Source: Dicaeum eximium (taxonomy: Eukaryota; Chordata; Aves; Passeriformes; Dicaeidae). Taken from it: a stretch of DNA of 64,000 bases. Shown here one piece after another: positions 49,601 through 62,094 of this stretch. The stretch is taken from NCBI GenBank assembly GCA_013396995.1, contig VWZP01009168.1, positions 1,039,962-1,103,961 of the forward strand, in the 5' to 3' direction. Positions within the stretch are counted from its first letter, which is position 1, and each line of letters begins with the position of its first letter. Under the pieces are notes generated by a model. It did not search any database. It saw nothing but the letters and a program-made list of their open reading frames with translations, and was not told where the DNA came from. The position numbers and the translations under genes were made by a program.

Positions 49601-49606
49601 AATAAA
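49601..49606 (+). terminator. CENPQ: Poly(A) signal AATAAA of CENPQ
   Basis: AATAAA lies about 385 bases after the CENPQ stop. It is the first canonical signal seen downstream. Confidence 0.6.
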
Positions 49607-49922
49607 CTTATCTAATACTCACTTGTAAATCCCCTATTCAACTTTCTTACTGTTCTTTTATTAAAAACCCCTCAATTGAGGAAAATGGAATAATTTTTAT
49701 CGAATGTACAAAATTATTTTTACATTTTCATTACTTAATACAAAAACCAACATCAAACAACATAAAGTACTTTCTCAGGTTAAATTACCTGCTGGAAGAT
49801 AGCAGTGCTATTTACACTGACTTGCTGCATAAACTCTTGCTTTGTTTACAAGCTGCTGCTACTCTTAATGAGACAAAAGCTAATTATCTCTCTTCTATGA
49901 GGGCTTGAAAGCCTCTCTGGAG

Positions 49923-50010
49923 TTAGAATCATGGAATATCTCAAGTTGGAATAAGACTTTAAGGATCTCTGAGTCCAGCTCACGAGTCCTCACAGGATTA
50001 CCTAAACCAT
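49923..50010 (-). mobile_element. CR1 3' end fragment, diverged
   Basis: Reversed tail AGAATCATGGAATATC, then TGAGTCCAGCTC. Confidence 0.65.
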
Positions 50011-51410
50011 GTAGGATCGGGAAGACCAGACTGAATACTTTCTTTGTACTGAATCACAGGAAAAAGAATATAATTGTTTAGGAGCATTTCTCAAATTTGT
50101 GATCACTTGGCAAGGAGAGCATTTACTGATATAACCATTACGCCAAAATAATTTAATCTGGAGTGTGGGTTAAAGACTTTCCTGCATGCCAGGAAAAGGT
50201 CAAGTAAAGATGGACTCTTTTGCTGTCATTAAGGGTGATTTACTGCGTGGATTTCGAACTTCCTGAACCACATAGAGACATTTTGCCTTTTTATTTTGAA
50301 AAGAAAATACGGAGAAGGACAGTGAGTAGGAGTCAGATTCAACTTCCACACAAGGAAGTTGAAATAGTAACTGAAGAATGAGCTTCTGCATTACAGTGCT
50401 GGATAGTTACAGAGACAAGCCATAATTTAATTTAATTTTCTCCCCGACACTGGGTGGATTTATGATAGGATGGCTGTGGGTGTTGTTACTTTGGGCTTGT
50501 CATGCACACATAAACAGGGCAACATGAACCAGGGAACATAAATCCAGACATTTAGGAAGTGGTGTTAGCTTGACTTCACAGTGGATACTCTTGGACAGAG
50601 TTGCAGAATGATCAGGTTGTTGTTTTGATGAGATTTGAGGCCTCTTCCTGAAGGCTCACTGTTGATCTGTGTATGTGGAGCTGTGACCACAATTTCACAA
50701 ACCTTGGCTTTAAGTAGGTAAGACATTTTCCTGTGTGTGTGTGCTTCAAGTACTGAGTTTATCCATTTAAGGAATACTTGGGGAAAATTTTAATGAACAT
50801 CTGGATTCAGGTCAACTTGGATTAAGGTTTTTCCTCAGAAGTGATCTACAACTACAGAACTGGGATTTCTTTGCATATGGAAATGGAAGGAGTAGGGAGA
50901 AGAGCCAAGGGAAGAAGCTGTGCTGAGGCACTGGGGAACATCAGGATATCCAGCCCAGCTTCAAACCCAGCTGGACATCCATGGTCAAACAGCCCTTCTG
51001 TTCTGACAGCCTGAAGCTCTGAACATCCCACATTTATCTCCTTGTACAACCTAAGCACATCTTCACAGCCCACAGGTCTTTTGGGAAAAAGCCTGCACTT
51101 GGGAGTTTTTTGGGATATGCTTTCAACAAACAGTGCAAATGGCAGCAAGAATAAGAAAGCTGAAGGCCTGTATTATTTAGCCAAGATTATGTGATCTAAG
51201 AGATTAATCCATGAACCATCGATTACTTCACACTTGTGGTCCATTTCTGCCCTCTCCCAAAAAAAAAAAAACCCCAAAAAACCACCACTTTGGTTTAGAA
51301 GTACTGCAAGCCTTAATTGAAATACGGATTGTTTTGGTCAAAGAATTAAGAAGACAGATGTCATGGAAAACCGATTTAAACATTTTAGAAACACAATGGC
51401 TGCTGATTAG
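50011..51410. other. Intergenic between CENPQ and the P450; contains the P450 3' UTR
   Basis: No coding sequence was recognised. Candidate minus-strand poly(A) signals for the P450 are ATTAAA (50794-50789) and AATAAA (50295-50290); neither is decisive. Confidence 0.5.
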
Positions 51411-51414
51411 AGCT

Positions 51415-54400
51415 CTAGGAATGTGGTACAGCACACATTTTATAGGGTCTAGGGATGACATTAAATGAAACGGCAGGGCTGAGGTCCAGGTCGGAGTTGG
51501 AAACTCCAGGAGGAGGGCGGAAGGTGAACCTCTGCAGGAGGCTGGTGAAGAAGAGGAAGAGCTCCATCTTGGCAAGAGTCTCCCCAGCACAGATCCTCCG
51601 CCCTGGAACAAAAGGCAAAAGGACCACCAGAAAATCAGTGAGAGCTGCTTCTTCAGTATTGGAAGGAAAAAACCCCCTTTTATCAGGTCCTGACCTGAAA
51701 AAGGTCAGTGGGAATCCAGAACATTTGAATGTTATATCCGAGGTATGATAAATAACACAGTAGATTTTAAAAGTCTGTTGTGTACAAGTTATCAGAGAGA
51801 GAGGAATTTTGATCTTCAGATGTATCATACCAAAGCCAGCTGGTTATGGTTGTTTATTTTCCTTTATCTAAAGGCTTGTATTTGGAGAGAAATGTATGGA
51901 AATGTAGTCTGAAGTCCTCAACTCCAGTTTTCAATAAAATCTGAATTTTTAATTAATTTTCATATTTTTCCTCTACTTGGCTCAGTTTTTGGATCCCAAA
52001 CCAACTGATTTAGTCTAAATTTTAGGCATTAGTCAACTCATAGGCAACTTTTTGTGCTAAAATTTGTCAAAAAATTCCTTGAGGAGTCACAAATGCTGGC
52101 CAGAGTGGGACTGAGAAGCAAGGTGGAGGAGATATTCTATGGATATTCAAAAGTGCTGTAAATGTAAGTTCTGTCAAATGCAAGAGCTAGTAAACTGCCT
52201 TATTCATAGCATGATGATTCAAGGCCAGAACTAACAAAAACCTGAACTAAAATTTGGTTTTAACACCCCTGTGTGACAGAAAGTGGAAAATGGAGAGCTA
52301 TTAAGTGACTGTGATACAAAATAAGCCCTCCAAGGAATGCCCAGACCTGACACTCCCTGGATGTGCTTTCAGCTGCTACATTTAGACTTAAGTCTGGAAA
52401 AGAGACCTGGGAACTGGAAGTGTCATAATTTCTTCTAAAAAAAAATATTATGGTATACTCGATGGTGAGTGTGACAAGAAAAAAACTTATTCAAAGATCA
52501 TACAAAGTTGAAAATACCTAAATAGGATCGATAAAAAAATAGAGAGTGTTGTGGATATGATAGATAAATAATCCAGAGACTGATGTATGGGAACTTAAAA
52601 AGAGCAATTACAGAGCCTGCAAAGCAGGAGAAATGCCAGAGAAGGAGCAGGGTTGGAATCTCCCATGATTTGGCAGATGGTGCAGGTGTGTAAATTCGGG
52701 TGAATGTCACACTCTGGGGAAGCCTCAAAGGGCAAGCCCCTTCTGTCCTTTGATTTACACAGAATTTGGGGGTTTCTTCTTGTCACACTATATGAAGTCT
52801 TGACCCAGCTGACATATTTTGTGACTTTTTAAAAGGGACATGGAGGAATGAAGCCTGGAGTGCACAGAAGCATCTTTGCTGTGTGTTCTGTATAAAGGTA
52901 AAAGAGAAAGCACCTGCTGAGAAAGGCATGAAAGCATCTTTCTTCACAAATTTCCCATTGGCATCAAGGAAGTGCTCAGGGTAGAACATATCTGGTTTTT
53001 CCCACTGCGACTGGTCTTTCAGGACTGAGGTCAGTAAAGGGATGATGTAGGTTCCCTGCAAAATAGGACAGAGGAATGAATTCCTGGACAAATTCAGGAA
53101 GGAGAAATGTTAAAAGAAGCAATCCTGTAGGCATCTCACCTTGGGAATGAAATAGCCTTGGAGGGTAACATCTGCAGCAGTCTCATGAGGCAAATCCAGT
53201 GGCAGGATATTGGAAAACCTCTGAATTTCATGGATGACAGCATCTGTGTATGGCATCTGAGCTCGGTGCTCGATCCGAGGGGGGTTGGACCCTATCACTT
53301 GCTCTATCTCTTCTTGGACCTTTTCTGAAGAAAGAATCAACTCTAAGATACAAGAACTCATTCACTCCTGAGGCACAGTGTGCTTTACTGATGTAAAGTA
53401 TAATAGATCTGGAGCACAAACCGTAAATTCTCCAAAAATCTTTTTTTTTTCTTTCAGAAATAATGGGAGGTGAACAGGACTACCGTGTTTGATTGATTCT
53501 TTACCAACAAGAAACCTAAGGACTATTTTCTGCTGTCTCTTCTGTCTAAAGATCCATTTCCTGCCCAAGGGTTGTCTCAAAACCCCCATTTGACTCCAAA
53601 CAGCCCTGTACCAGCAGCTGGAATGGAGATGCCAGACAAGGGCAATTCCACAAATCTTCTCAGGTCCCTAAAGGCTCAGTACAGTCCATTTAACATCTGT
53701 ACAGGTCTTTGGTTTATTGACAGTTCCTGAGGGAAATCTGGAACAAAATCATTGATCAACACAGGACAGCTCTTTACTTACTAATTAATGAGATTTTCTG
53801 AAGCCAAGGTCCTGGCCTGTGTGAACTCTGTGTTCTGCTGCCAGCCAGAGCCACCCTCACTGGTCTGAACCACAGGGACAATAACTGGCTGGAAATCTCA
53901 GCTTTTTGTAACTTGGCCTGTTAACAGATGTGTTGATCCTCTAGGTTCCTGTTTGGTCCCTAATACCCTGAGTGTAAATTGAATGATTTATCTATCGTTA
54001 AATCACTTACTCTGGATTTCAGGGTACTTTAGCATCAGCAGAAAGCCCCAGTTCAGTGTGGTGGAAATTGTCTCAACACCAGCAGTAAACAAATTGCTCA
54101 CCAAGGTTAGCAAGTTGCCATTATGGAAATACGCATTGGTAGTGGATTTCTCCTGGAAAAAGTGGTTGAGATAAAAGGATGTAAACTCAAAGCTTTCCAT
54201 GAGAAAATCCAATTTATGTAGATAAACATTTGTTAAGATATAAATCCTATATTTAAAAAAAAAGTGTCAAAGACAAGGAAGGGCTTTGGGCTTGTGCCTG
54301 GAGGAGAGTGCTGACATATCTTTGTATTTATGGGCACCATCTGCAAAGGGAGCTGCCTTCCCCATGGGAAATGTAATGCAGCCATATCACAGACCCCAGA

Positions 54401-57400
54401 TAAGCCCCAGTAAAGCCCAGGCAGTGATTCCACTCTGTAATGTGTTTTCAAAAGAGCTGGAAGAGCTGGAACAACAGAGAGAGCAGATAAAAAGATGCAG
54501 CCTTGGTAAATGTACTTATACAGTCTGAAGAAAATAAATAAGGATAAATGTTCACTGATTAAAAGAGGTTGGAAGTTCAACAGTGTGAAATATCAGTTCA
54601 AATACCACTTTGTCATATGTATTTTCTCAAAGACAGCTTCCCTAAAGAAGTTCAGCTGTAATTTTAAGGACTGAAAGAAAATTGCAAATGTTTTCACAGA
54701 ACCATAAAAGATAGAATCAGCAAGAAAATACTCAGTTACCTCCTGCTGTTTAACCAAGAAGGCATCAATAAAACTTCGTTGGTCATTTTTATCCAGGTTT
54801 TTGAGGTGCTCTACAAAAGTAACTTGTACAAAATCATGGAATTCATCTCTGTTTCGAAGGAGAGCTTTCTCAGCCCTTAGGAGGAATCCAAGGTATGGGA
54901 ACATATTGTACATCTACAAGAGTGGAAGTTGTTAGAGAGGCTTTATCAGCCAGAGCTTGAAAACACTACAGGAACAGATTAGCAGCATTTGGCCTTCTTT
55001 GCAGATACAAAGTAAAAAACTTCCAATTAATATTTTGTTTTTTAGAACATGAAAAAGTGACTGGATGAATTAATGGTCGAAAATCCATCAAGGACCTCTG
55101 ACTAGATGTAAAAATCTTGCCCCAAATTACTATTTTTCAGGAGTAGTGTAGGTGTCAGGCTCAAACAGCTTCCAGCTGCCACCAGGCAGATGGAAGTGTT
55201 GGCTATCAACTTTTTTTATTGTTTCAGCCAGTTCTTCCACTAGCATCTTTTTTTTCTTTTTCAAAACCTAGATAAACATAAATCAATCCAGGGTGTGGCA
55301 GCATTGCATGCAAGTATCCAAAGGTATTTTTCACTCACTAGCACTCTTCAAACTATATCTTAAATATGTTTTTGAGAGACTGGAGGCTTGATTGTTGGCT
55401 TCACGATTCCCAAACTGTCTCTCAAGGGTTTTTATTTTTGAGAAAATGCTTTGTAAACCTATTATCTCTCAAAGTCTCAGATTTTCCTGTTTAATAGAAT
55501 AAACTGATCACCAGTATTGCTATTTTCCTGTGGCATGCTAAACATGTAAATCATTACCGTGACCAAAGGTTTCCCAGCAAGCCTCATGTTTTCATTGGTC
55601 AGATACAGAAGTCTCACAAATCTGGAGTCTTTGTAGTCAAATCGCTTTCCAAGCAATATTGACACAATTATATTAGCAACTGCTGCATTAATTATTTTCC
55701 TGGCATCGATGGGATTTCCTAGACAACGAACAAGAGAATTTATTACATTGTAATAAGGAGATGTAATTTGTAAATGTAAATTTATTATTAAATATTGCTG
55801 TTTATTTGTTATGATCAATTGCTATCATTGATTATTATCCAATGTCAGAATACAAGACACAAAAATGCCAGAGGAGCCAAATTCATCCAACTGATGCACA
55901 TTTCATAAAAAGGTCTGAACTTGAGAAGGCTGAAAAAGCCTCTGCATAGTTGGACAAAACTGTAGATATGTGTGGATGGACGGTTGGTGATGGGACAGAC
56001 TAAGACAAGGGATCTCTGGAGTCCAGGCTGGTCTTGGAGCTGCAGTTTATTGCTCAGGGTGTGGGTACAGGGGCCCTGCTGAGAGCTGCCAGCCACAGCT
56101 CAGAGCAGGACTGAGAGAGAGAGGAGTAGAGCAAGAAAGTAAGAGAAGGAATAAGAGAGCGAAGTTCCCGTTACAATGCATTAAATCTTCTTCTATACTG
56201 AATATCCTAATTTACACTAACCAATCTAGTACAAGATACAAATCCTATAGCATTTACATACAGCCTATAAGAATCATTACATTACCATAGTGTGTTATAT
56301 TTTAAACCCTAAAAATCACTCTTTGGACCCCTCTTACCAGGCGGGAAGGGTCTGCTCTGACCCTTGGACTCTTGGTAAGGAGAAGGGCATTGTTTAATCA
56401 AGAGGGGATTACCTTCAGCTGGCCATGCTATTGTTTTCTAATTGCTCAATAACTGAAGCTTGGCATCTTAGACATCGAAACTTGCTTTCAATTCAATTTC
56501 ACTTATATATTTCATATTCTCAAAGTCTAAACAGTCACATTTGTAAGGCTTTTCTATTTCATCTTCCCCAACACAGAACCTTGGAGGAGTGAAGCCCTGG
56601 CACAGGGTGCCCGGAGAAGCTGTGGCTGCCCCACTCCTGGAAGTGTCCCAGGCCAGGTTGGACAGGGCTGGGAGCAGCCTGGGATAGTGGAAGGTGTCCC
56701 TGCCCATGGCAGGGCATGGCACTGGTTGAGCTTTAAAGTCCTTTTGAACTCAAACCATTCTGTGACTGTGTGATTCAGTGAGTGTGAAGAATGAACAATC
56801 CCCCCACCTTGCTGGGAGGCGATGGAGTCTGCCAGGTGCCCGTACTCCTCCAGGATTCGATCCTCAATGGCCTTTTTGCCCATCCCAAAGTTCCGTAAGG
56901 CTGTGAGGGTAAATCTCCGCATCACCTTCCAGTTTTCACCACGGGCAAAAACAATCCCTGGGACCAAGAGAACATTTCAAGGTGGCAGAAGATTTTAAAT
57001 CATTTTGTAGGCATAGAATGGAGCTATTTAGTAGCAGTCACTCTTAAAGTTAAATTGCATCCAGATGAGGAAAAACACAACTGTGCCTTAAGTGTTTTCA
57101 ATCCTCAGCAAGAGGCTTATTACGCAAGCAAAGGATAAATATTAAAGGTTTATTTAATTGAATCTTAAGAAGAATATGTATCCTCAAAGACACTTGGCAC
57201 TGAAAGAAAGCGGACATTGGAAATTCAAGTTCAAACTGATGGTCATCATAGTTTGGAAGTGGAATTGAACTGAGATCTCTGATGACTGCATGAAAAAATT
57301 AAGTAGGAACAAATGTCTTAAAAAAATAGGTAATGGGTTAAAATCTCCACCATCAGTGTTTTTCACTGAAGTTGTTACATCATTTAACTGATGACCTCAA

Positions 57401-60089
57401 CTTTTCCCAATAAAAAAATAAAGTGAAAAGTAAGCTTCTATGCAATAATATGATCAAAAGATGCAGTTGTTAAAATGTTCATGGAATTATTCCTGAATTT
57501 GTACAAGGATCTTTGGAGATATAAATATAAAACTCTTGTACTAAATTAGAATTAAGTTTGGGTGTGAAATTCTTATTTTGAAACCCAGCTCATTAGACAG
57601 TATTCCCCCTTTTAAAATAAACCCACAGTTCTCTATGTGCTAAATGCTATCTATTGTCACATTCTGAATTTTAAAAGCATTATTTACCACTGAAATGATG
57701 AGCAACAGTAGAATACTCATTTCAGAAAAGGTTGTTCTATGATAAGCCCAAAACCCCACAAGTTCAGAGCCATCTAATGAAGTCTAGAAATGCTTCCCTG
57801 GCAAGGATACCCTGTTCTAGATCCTGAAATTGTGTCACTATCCATTTTCTGTTGCTGTGGTTATTTTTAGTTATGGTTGTTTTGTTGCCACTGTCAGTAG
57901 TTTCAAAGTTGAATAAGTGTGTGAAGTCAATGAAATTGTTCCCTATTTCCAATGCCTTTTGTGATCTCTGATCCAAAGTGTTGTCCCAGCTCCTGCTTTG
58001 TCTATAGGGGGAAAAAAACCTGAGTAGGTCAAGCTGATAAGGAAAAAGAAGGTCAACTTACCATTTCCTTTGGTCAAATCTTCAAAGATTGGGATTTTAG
58101 GTCTCTCTGCAAATGCATCTGCCTGGTTTACAAGAGCTTCCTTCACTGTCTCATAGCCAGAAATCACCACAACTTTCCTGCGCCCCATCTGAACACTGAA
58201 GACTGGACCATATTTTTTGGACAGCTGTCAGGAGAAGAGGACAGTGATTTACAACTTTTACAGCCTGCAAAGAAATTCATCACCCTTTCCAGTGCTGCTT
58301 ATTTTCCAGTCCTGCCTCTGGGTTAATAACTTGGTAGATATTTTCCTGACTGTGGGGAAAGACGCTTGATTTAAATGATGGGAATGTGCCAGACATTGTG
58401 ATGGATAATGATTAAATAGCACAGCTGGGAGAAGAGTTCTGTTGTGCTAAACTGAGCAGAAGTATCAACAGCTGAAACCCCAAGTCAGCAAAAGATTGCA
58501 CTGAGAGTGTCCTCCTCCCTCAGAAACCCTTGTAAATTCATATTTTGACTCATGTTTTCACACTTATCTCTATACTACTCTGTTTCTTTTGTGTACAGGC
58601 TATACCTGAACAACCTGTTCACGTTTGGTACCATTATTTTATTAAAATAATAAAATAAAATAAATTAAAAAAAAAAAAAACAAGTGAATCAGTTTGTTTC
58701 TGGGGCAAGATTTAGTGTTAGATAGATTCAAACTTTTTATACATGATTATGTGCACCATGAATCTTTCTCAGAGACAATGTGGTACCTTTTTAGCTGGTA
58801 CAGGTAGATTTATTTTTATGTAACTCGGTGTTCCTGATTCTTCTGACAATTGGAGGGAGGTTTCCTGACTGCACTCATTTTCTAGTGGGTTTGCAGAGAG
58901 AAACAGAAGGCATCTATTTAGTATCAAGATGCAAAATGTTCAGCAAGTGGTAAGCAAGTGCAGCCAGCTGAAATAACAGGAGCAGTGACCCATGTCTGAA
59001 TTATGCTCAAGTCAGAGAACCAGTATCCAGCAACAGAAATAAATCACTGAATTACAGCAGATACATGTTGGTTCTGTTGCCTGAAAACAGATGGAACTTG
59101 CTTTTGTCAACAGGATTGGGCTGTGTTGGAAAGCTACAGTGATATTCCAGATATTGCATCTAAACAGTCTTTTGATCTGTGGGTACAACATCCATACAGG
59201 TTTGTTGGTGCAAATATCCCTTTCAAAATCATCAGCAGGGAAAATGGGTAATTTTAATGTCTAAGCAGAAAAAACTCTAAGAAAGGAGCAGGTTCACAGA
59301 ATTCTTCTGACTCAAAGTCAGCAAAGCCCTGCAATAAACTTGGTAAAGAAAGCATTAGAAGAAAAATTTGTTATTTTGGCTAAGGTTGGCCCTGAATATT
59401 AAAAGTATATATAGTTGTATCTTCAGCTTTTGGGGAAGAAAAGAGGACAGGGAGATGAGAACTTTGATAAATCAGTGAAGCCAAGATGCTGTAGTCACAG
59501 CTCCAAGTACATCGATCCGTGGAAGGCAGAGAGGGTTACACCACACATCAAAATCATTCCTTTTTCAGTTGTCTTTTTTCTCACAATTACCACAAAAATA
59601 AGGTGGATGCTTGCTACTAATTTGAAAGTTGTTGAAGGCTGAAACCTGGATAAAATATTATGGTAAAAAAACCATGCTGCATTCAACATTTTCTGCTCAA
59701 ATAACCATCTCCAGATCCCTTGCTAAAGGCTCATGCATGGATGCAATACATTGGGTGCAACAGGAGAAACTCTCTGACATCTTGGAATATGGGGCTTGTC
59801 TGATAGGACCAGTAGAAAAGAAAATGAGTACCTGTAGATAAGTCCTGTAGGGTCTCTTCAAGTCAAACAAATGCAGGTTTCCAATGATAGGTAATGGTCT
59901 TGGACCTGGAGGAAAATTCTGCCTTTGGTTGTTGTTGCAGATACCTGCTGTTTTCAAAATGGAGAGAAAAGCCAGGATCAGCACTAAAACAATGGAAGTG
60001 CTGCTGTTCCAGAAACCTGCTGTTTTCAGAATGGATAGAAGAGCCAGGATGAGCACTAAACCAATGGAAGTGCTGCTGTTCCAGCCCAT
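51415..60089 (-). CDS. Cytochrome P450 family 2 (CYP2K/CYP2AC-like), 9 exons, 520 aa, duplicated anchor
   Basis: A microsomal haem-thiolate monooxygenase. Exons in transcript order: 59832-60089, 58062-58224, 56808-56957, 55558-55718, 54740-54913, 54011-54152, 53140-53324, 52914-53055, 51415-51602. The nine-exon structure and internal lengths (163, 150, 161, 142, 142) are those of CYP2 genes. Motifs: PPGP hinge at 60-63, I-helix AGVETI at 326-331, ExxR as EIQR at 382-385, PEHF at 437-440, haem loop FSAGRRICAG with C463. No inactivating change is seen. The product is about 24 residues longer than a usual CYP2 because residues 4-27 and 28-51 are tandem copies of the membrane anchor. The subfamily is uncertain: CYP2AC is suggested by recalled synteny with CENPQ, CYP2K by sequence style. 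The substrate is unknown. The gene converges on CENPQ. Confidence 0.93.
55969..56480 (-). mobile_element. Probable ERV LTR in a P450 intron
   Basis: On the minus strand AATAAA (56051-56046) is followed by a region typical of avian retroviral R-U5, ending near ACACA at 55969. The upstream part is AT-rich and U3-like. No target-site duplication was identified. A CR1 fragment follows at 56582. Confidence 0.55.
56582..56778 (+). mobile_element. CR1 3' fragment
   Basis: Well-preserved CR1 3' block with tail ATTCTGTGACTGTGTGATTC. It ends 30 bases before the P450 exon at 56808. Confidence 0.93.
58630..58682. repeat. A-rich simple repeat
   Basis: (ATAAA)n followed by a poly(A) run in the first P450 intron. 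Confidence 0.85.
59938..60081 (-). repeat. In-frame 72-bp tandem duplication of the P450 signal anchor
   Basis: Units 59938-60009 and 60010-60081 are 72 bases each and differ at about six positions. They encode NSSTSIGLVLILALLSILKT and NSSTSIVLVLILAFLSILKT plus four residues each. Both are hydrophobic and could span the membrane. Confidence 0.92.
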
Positions 60090-60094
60090 CTCTG

Positions 60095-60865
60095 TTCAGC
60101 CAAGTATTTGCCACAGAAGAGAAAAGAGAAAATGTGGACTCTGGATCTCTGTCCTCCTGAAGTAATTTTGCTCGAGAGGCTCTTGTGTTAGTCCGTAAAC
60201 CTCTTTTCCACTGAAGGGTATGTCTCAATTGCAGCTCTCTCACACCTCCTGTGTGCTTTCTAATGAATCCTCAGAAGGCCACAGGAGCATATAAATGTTT
60301 GCTAACCAATGTGACTGGGTGAGAGTGCAGGTCACTGGGCGAGTGTGAAAGTCCAAGAACATGGATAACTGCAGGTCATCAACCTGATATTTGCTATAAA
60401 AGCCAGGAACTCTGCATGCTGTCCAAGTTACTGATTAATCATGTTTTTGCCTCTAGCACAGGTATCATTGATACCCTCGAGAAATCAAAATTCCACTCCC
60501 CAGGGGTATAGCACACAGAGATTTATTTTTTTTAAGTGTTTGATGTATGAATGCGAGACACAAGCTGAGAGAAATTGAATCTGTTGGTTGCAGAGTTAAG
60601 ACAGTAGTTACACACTTAGTGTGAGGATCTCTGTTCAGTTCCTCACACATAACTCAACTGCAAGCCTCTAATAATCCATTAGCTTGGCAGTCTGTTTTTC
60701 TCAAGGTTTGCAGGCTTCAAAGAAACAGGACACCTTTCCTGTTCTCAGATTGTGTGCAATCTGCTTTCTCCTGTGCGTCCCAGGGCTTTTCAGGCCTGCT
60801 GTTTCCTCACAAAAGTGTTTATGGGTGGCATAACTTTGATTCCATTGAATTAATTTAGAATTTGA
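60095..60865. other. P450 5' flank
   Basis: Contains the 5' UTR and promoter of the minus-strand P450. No minus-strand TATA box was identified; the TATAAAA near 60399 faces the other way. Confidence 0.5.
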
Positions 60866-60867
60866 AA

Positions 60868-61382
60868 TCACAGAATCATAAAATTATTGAGGTTGGAGGG
60901 GACTCTGGAATTTGTCTGGTCCAAACCCCCTTTCAAGCTGGGCCACCAAGAGCCACTTGCCCCAGCCTGTGTCCAGACAGGTTTTGAGTATCTCCAAGGA
61001 CCTAAAAATTGATATGATCCTAAGAAAGGAGACTCCACATCTCCTGGGCAACCTGTGCCAGTGTTTAGTCACTCTCACAATATAAAAGTGTTTCCTAGTG
61101 TTCAGAGGGAACCTCCTGTGTTTCAGTGTGTGCCCATGACCTCTAGTCCTGGCACTGGGCACACACTGAGCTCAGTCTGGCTCTGACTTATTTGATATTT
61201 CCCTCAGGTTTTTATACTGATAAGATCCCCCTGAGCCTTCTCTCCTCTAGGCTGAACTCCCACCTCTCTGTGTTTCCTCATATAAGAGATGTTCCAACCA
61301 CTCCAGCATCTTTGTGGGCCTTTGCTGGACTCTGTCCATATCTCTTTGGTACTGGGAATCCCAGAACTGGACACAGCACTGG
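60868..61382 (-). mobile_element. CR1 fragment, about 515 bp
   Basis: Reversed tail CACAGAATCATAAAATTATT, then a full diverged CR1 3' part, between the P450 and the CYP2 relic. Confidence 0.9.
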
Positions 61383-61984
61383 GAACAAGATGTGCTCTGT
61401 TGGCTGAGGAAAGGGGGCTGAGGGACAGCCTAACTCAGGCTGAGAGTGAACAGCAGAGGAGGTGTTGAAAGGAGAAGCCAAGGGGAAGGCAGGACAGAAA
61501 AGGTGAGTCACGGCCACAGAACAGTGTTTGGAAGAGTTTTCTAGTGAAATCTTGAGCACTAAATGGCGTGTGGCCTTGAGGCTAGAACGTGAAGGTTGTG
61601 TGAGGTGAAGTTCCTCAAGGCTGAGCCCCTTGTCCTTCTCTCCAAAAGTGTCAGGGTCCCTGCAGAGACATGACCAGAGGCAGAGGAGAGGAGGGAATGG
61701 GGGAATTCCCCAGGGAATGGGAGTGCAGAGACCTTGAGGAAACGAGTCCTGGCACGTGGCTGTGAGCCTGGGAGAGGGGACTGAGCAGTCCTGCTCTTGG
61801 CCTGGCTCACCTGAGCCTGCTGCTGACCCCAGGGGCTCTGGAGGAGAGACCAGGACATTTCACCTAGCTGGAAGATGTCCTGGAAGAAGTCCAGGCCCAG
61901 TGACCAGCCGTGCTCCATTTGGCCTGATTCTATTCTCTTCTCCAGGGTGGGTAAAAAGGCGCTGAAAATGTCAAGTTTTCCACA

Positions 61985-62090
61985 TATATCTGGAATTTAA
62001 CTAATGGCAAGGAACTGAGAGGAGGCTGAAAGGTGAACATTTTGCAGGAGGCTTGAGAACAGGAAGAGCTCTCCTTTGGCAAAAGGAGAC
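61985..62090 (-). pseudogene. Relic of a CYP2 last exon
   Basis: On the minus strand this stretch aligns by eye with the last exon of the intact P450. Shared blocks include GAGCTCTTCCT, AGCCTCCTGCA and GTTCACCTT. Small indels break the frame, and roughly 25 bases are missing in the second half. No haem-loop region or other exons were recognised beside it. It lies about 1.9 kb upstream of the intact gene in the same orientation, as expected for a decayed tandem paralogue. Confidence 0.75.
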
Positions 62091-62094
62091 GTAT

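Noticed and set aside
60395..60405. TATAAAA motif upstream of the P450
   Set aside because: It faces the plus strand, away from the P450, and no plus-strand exon follows.
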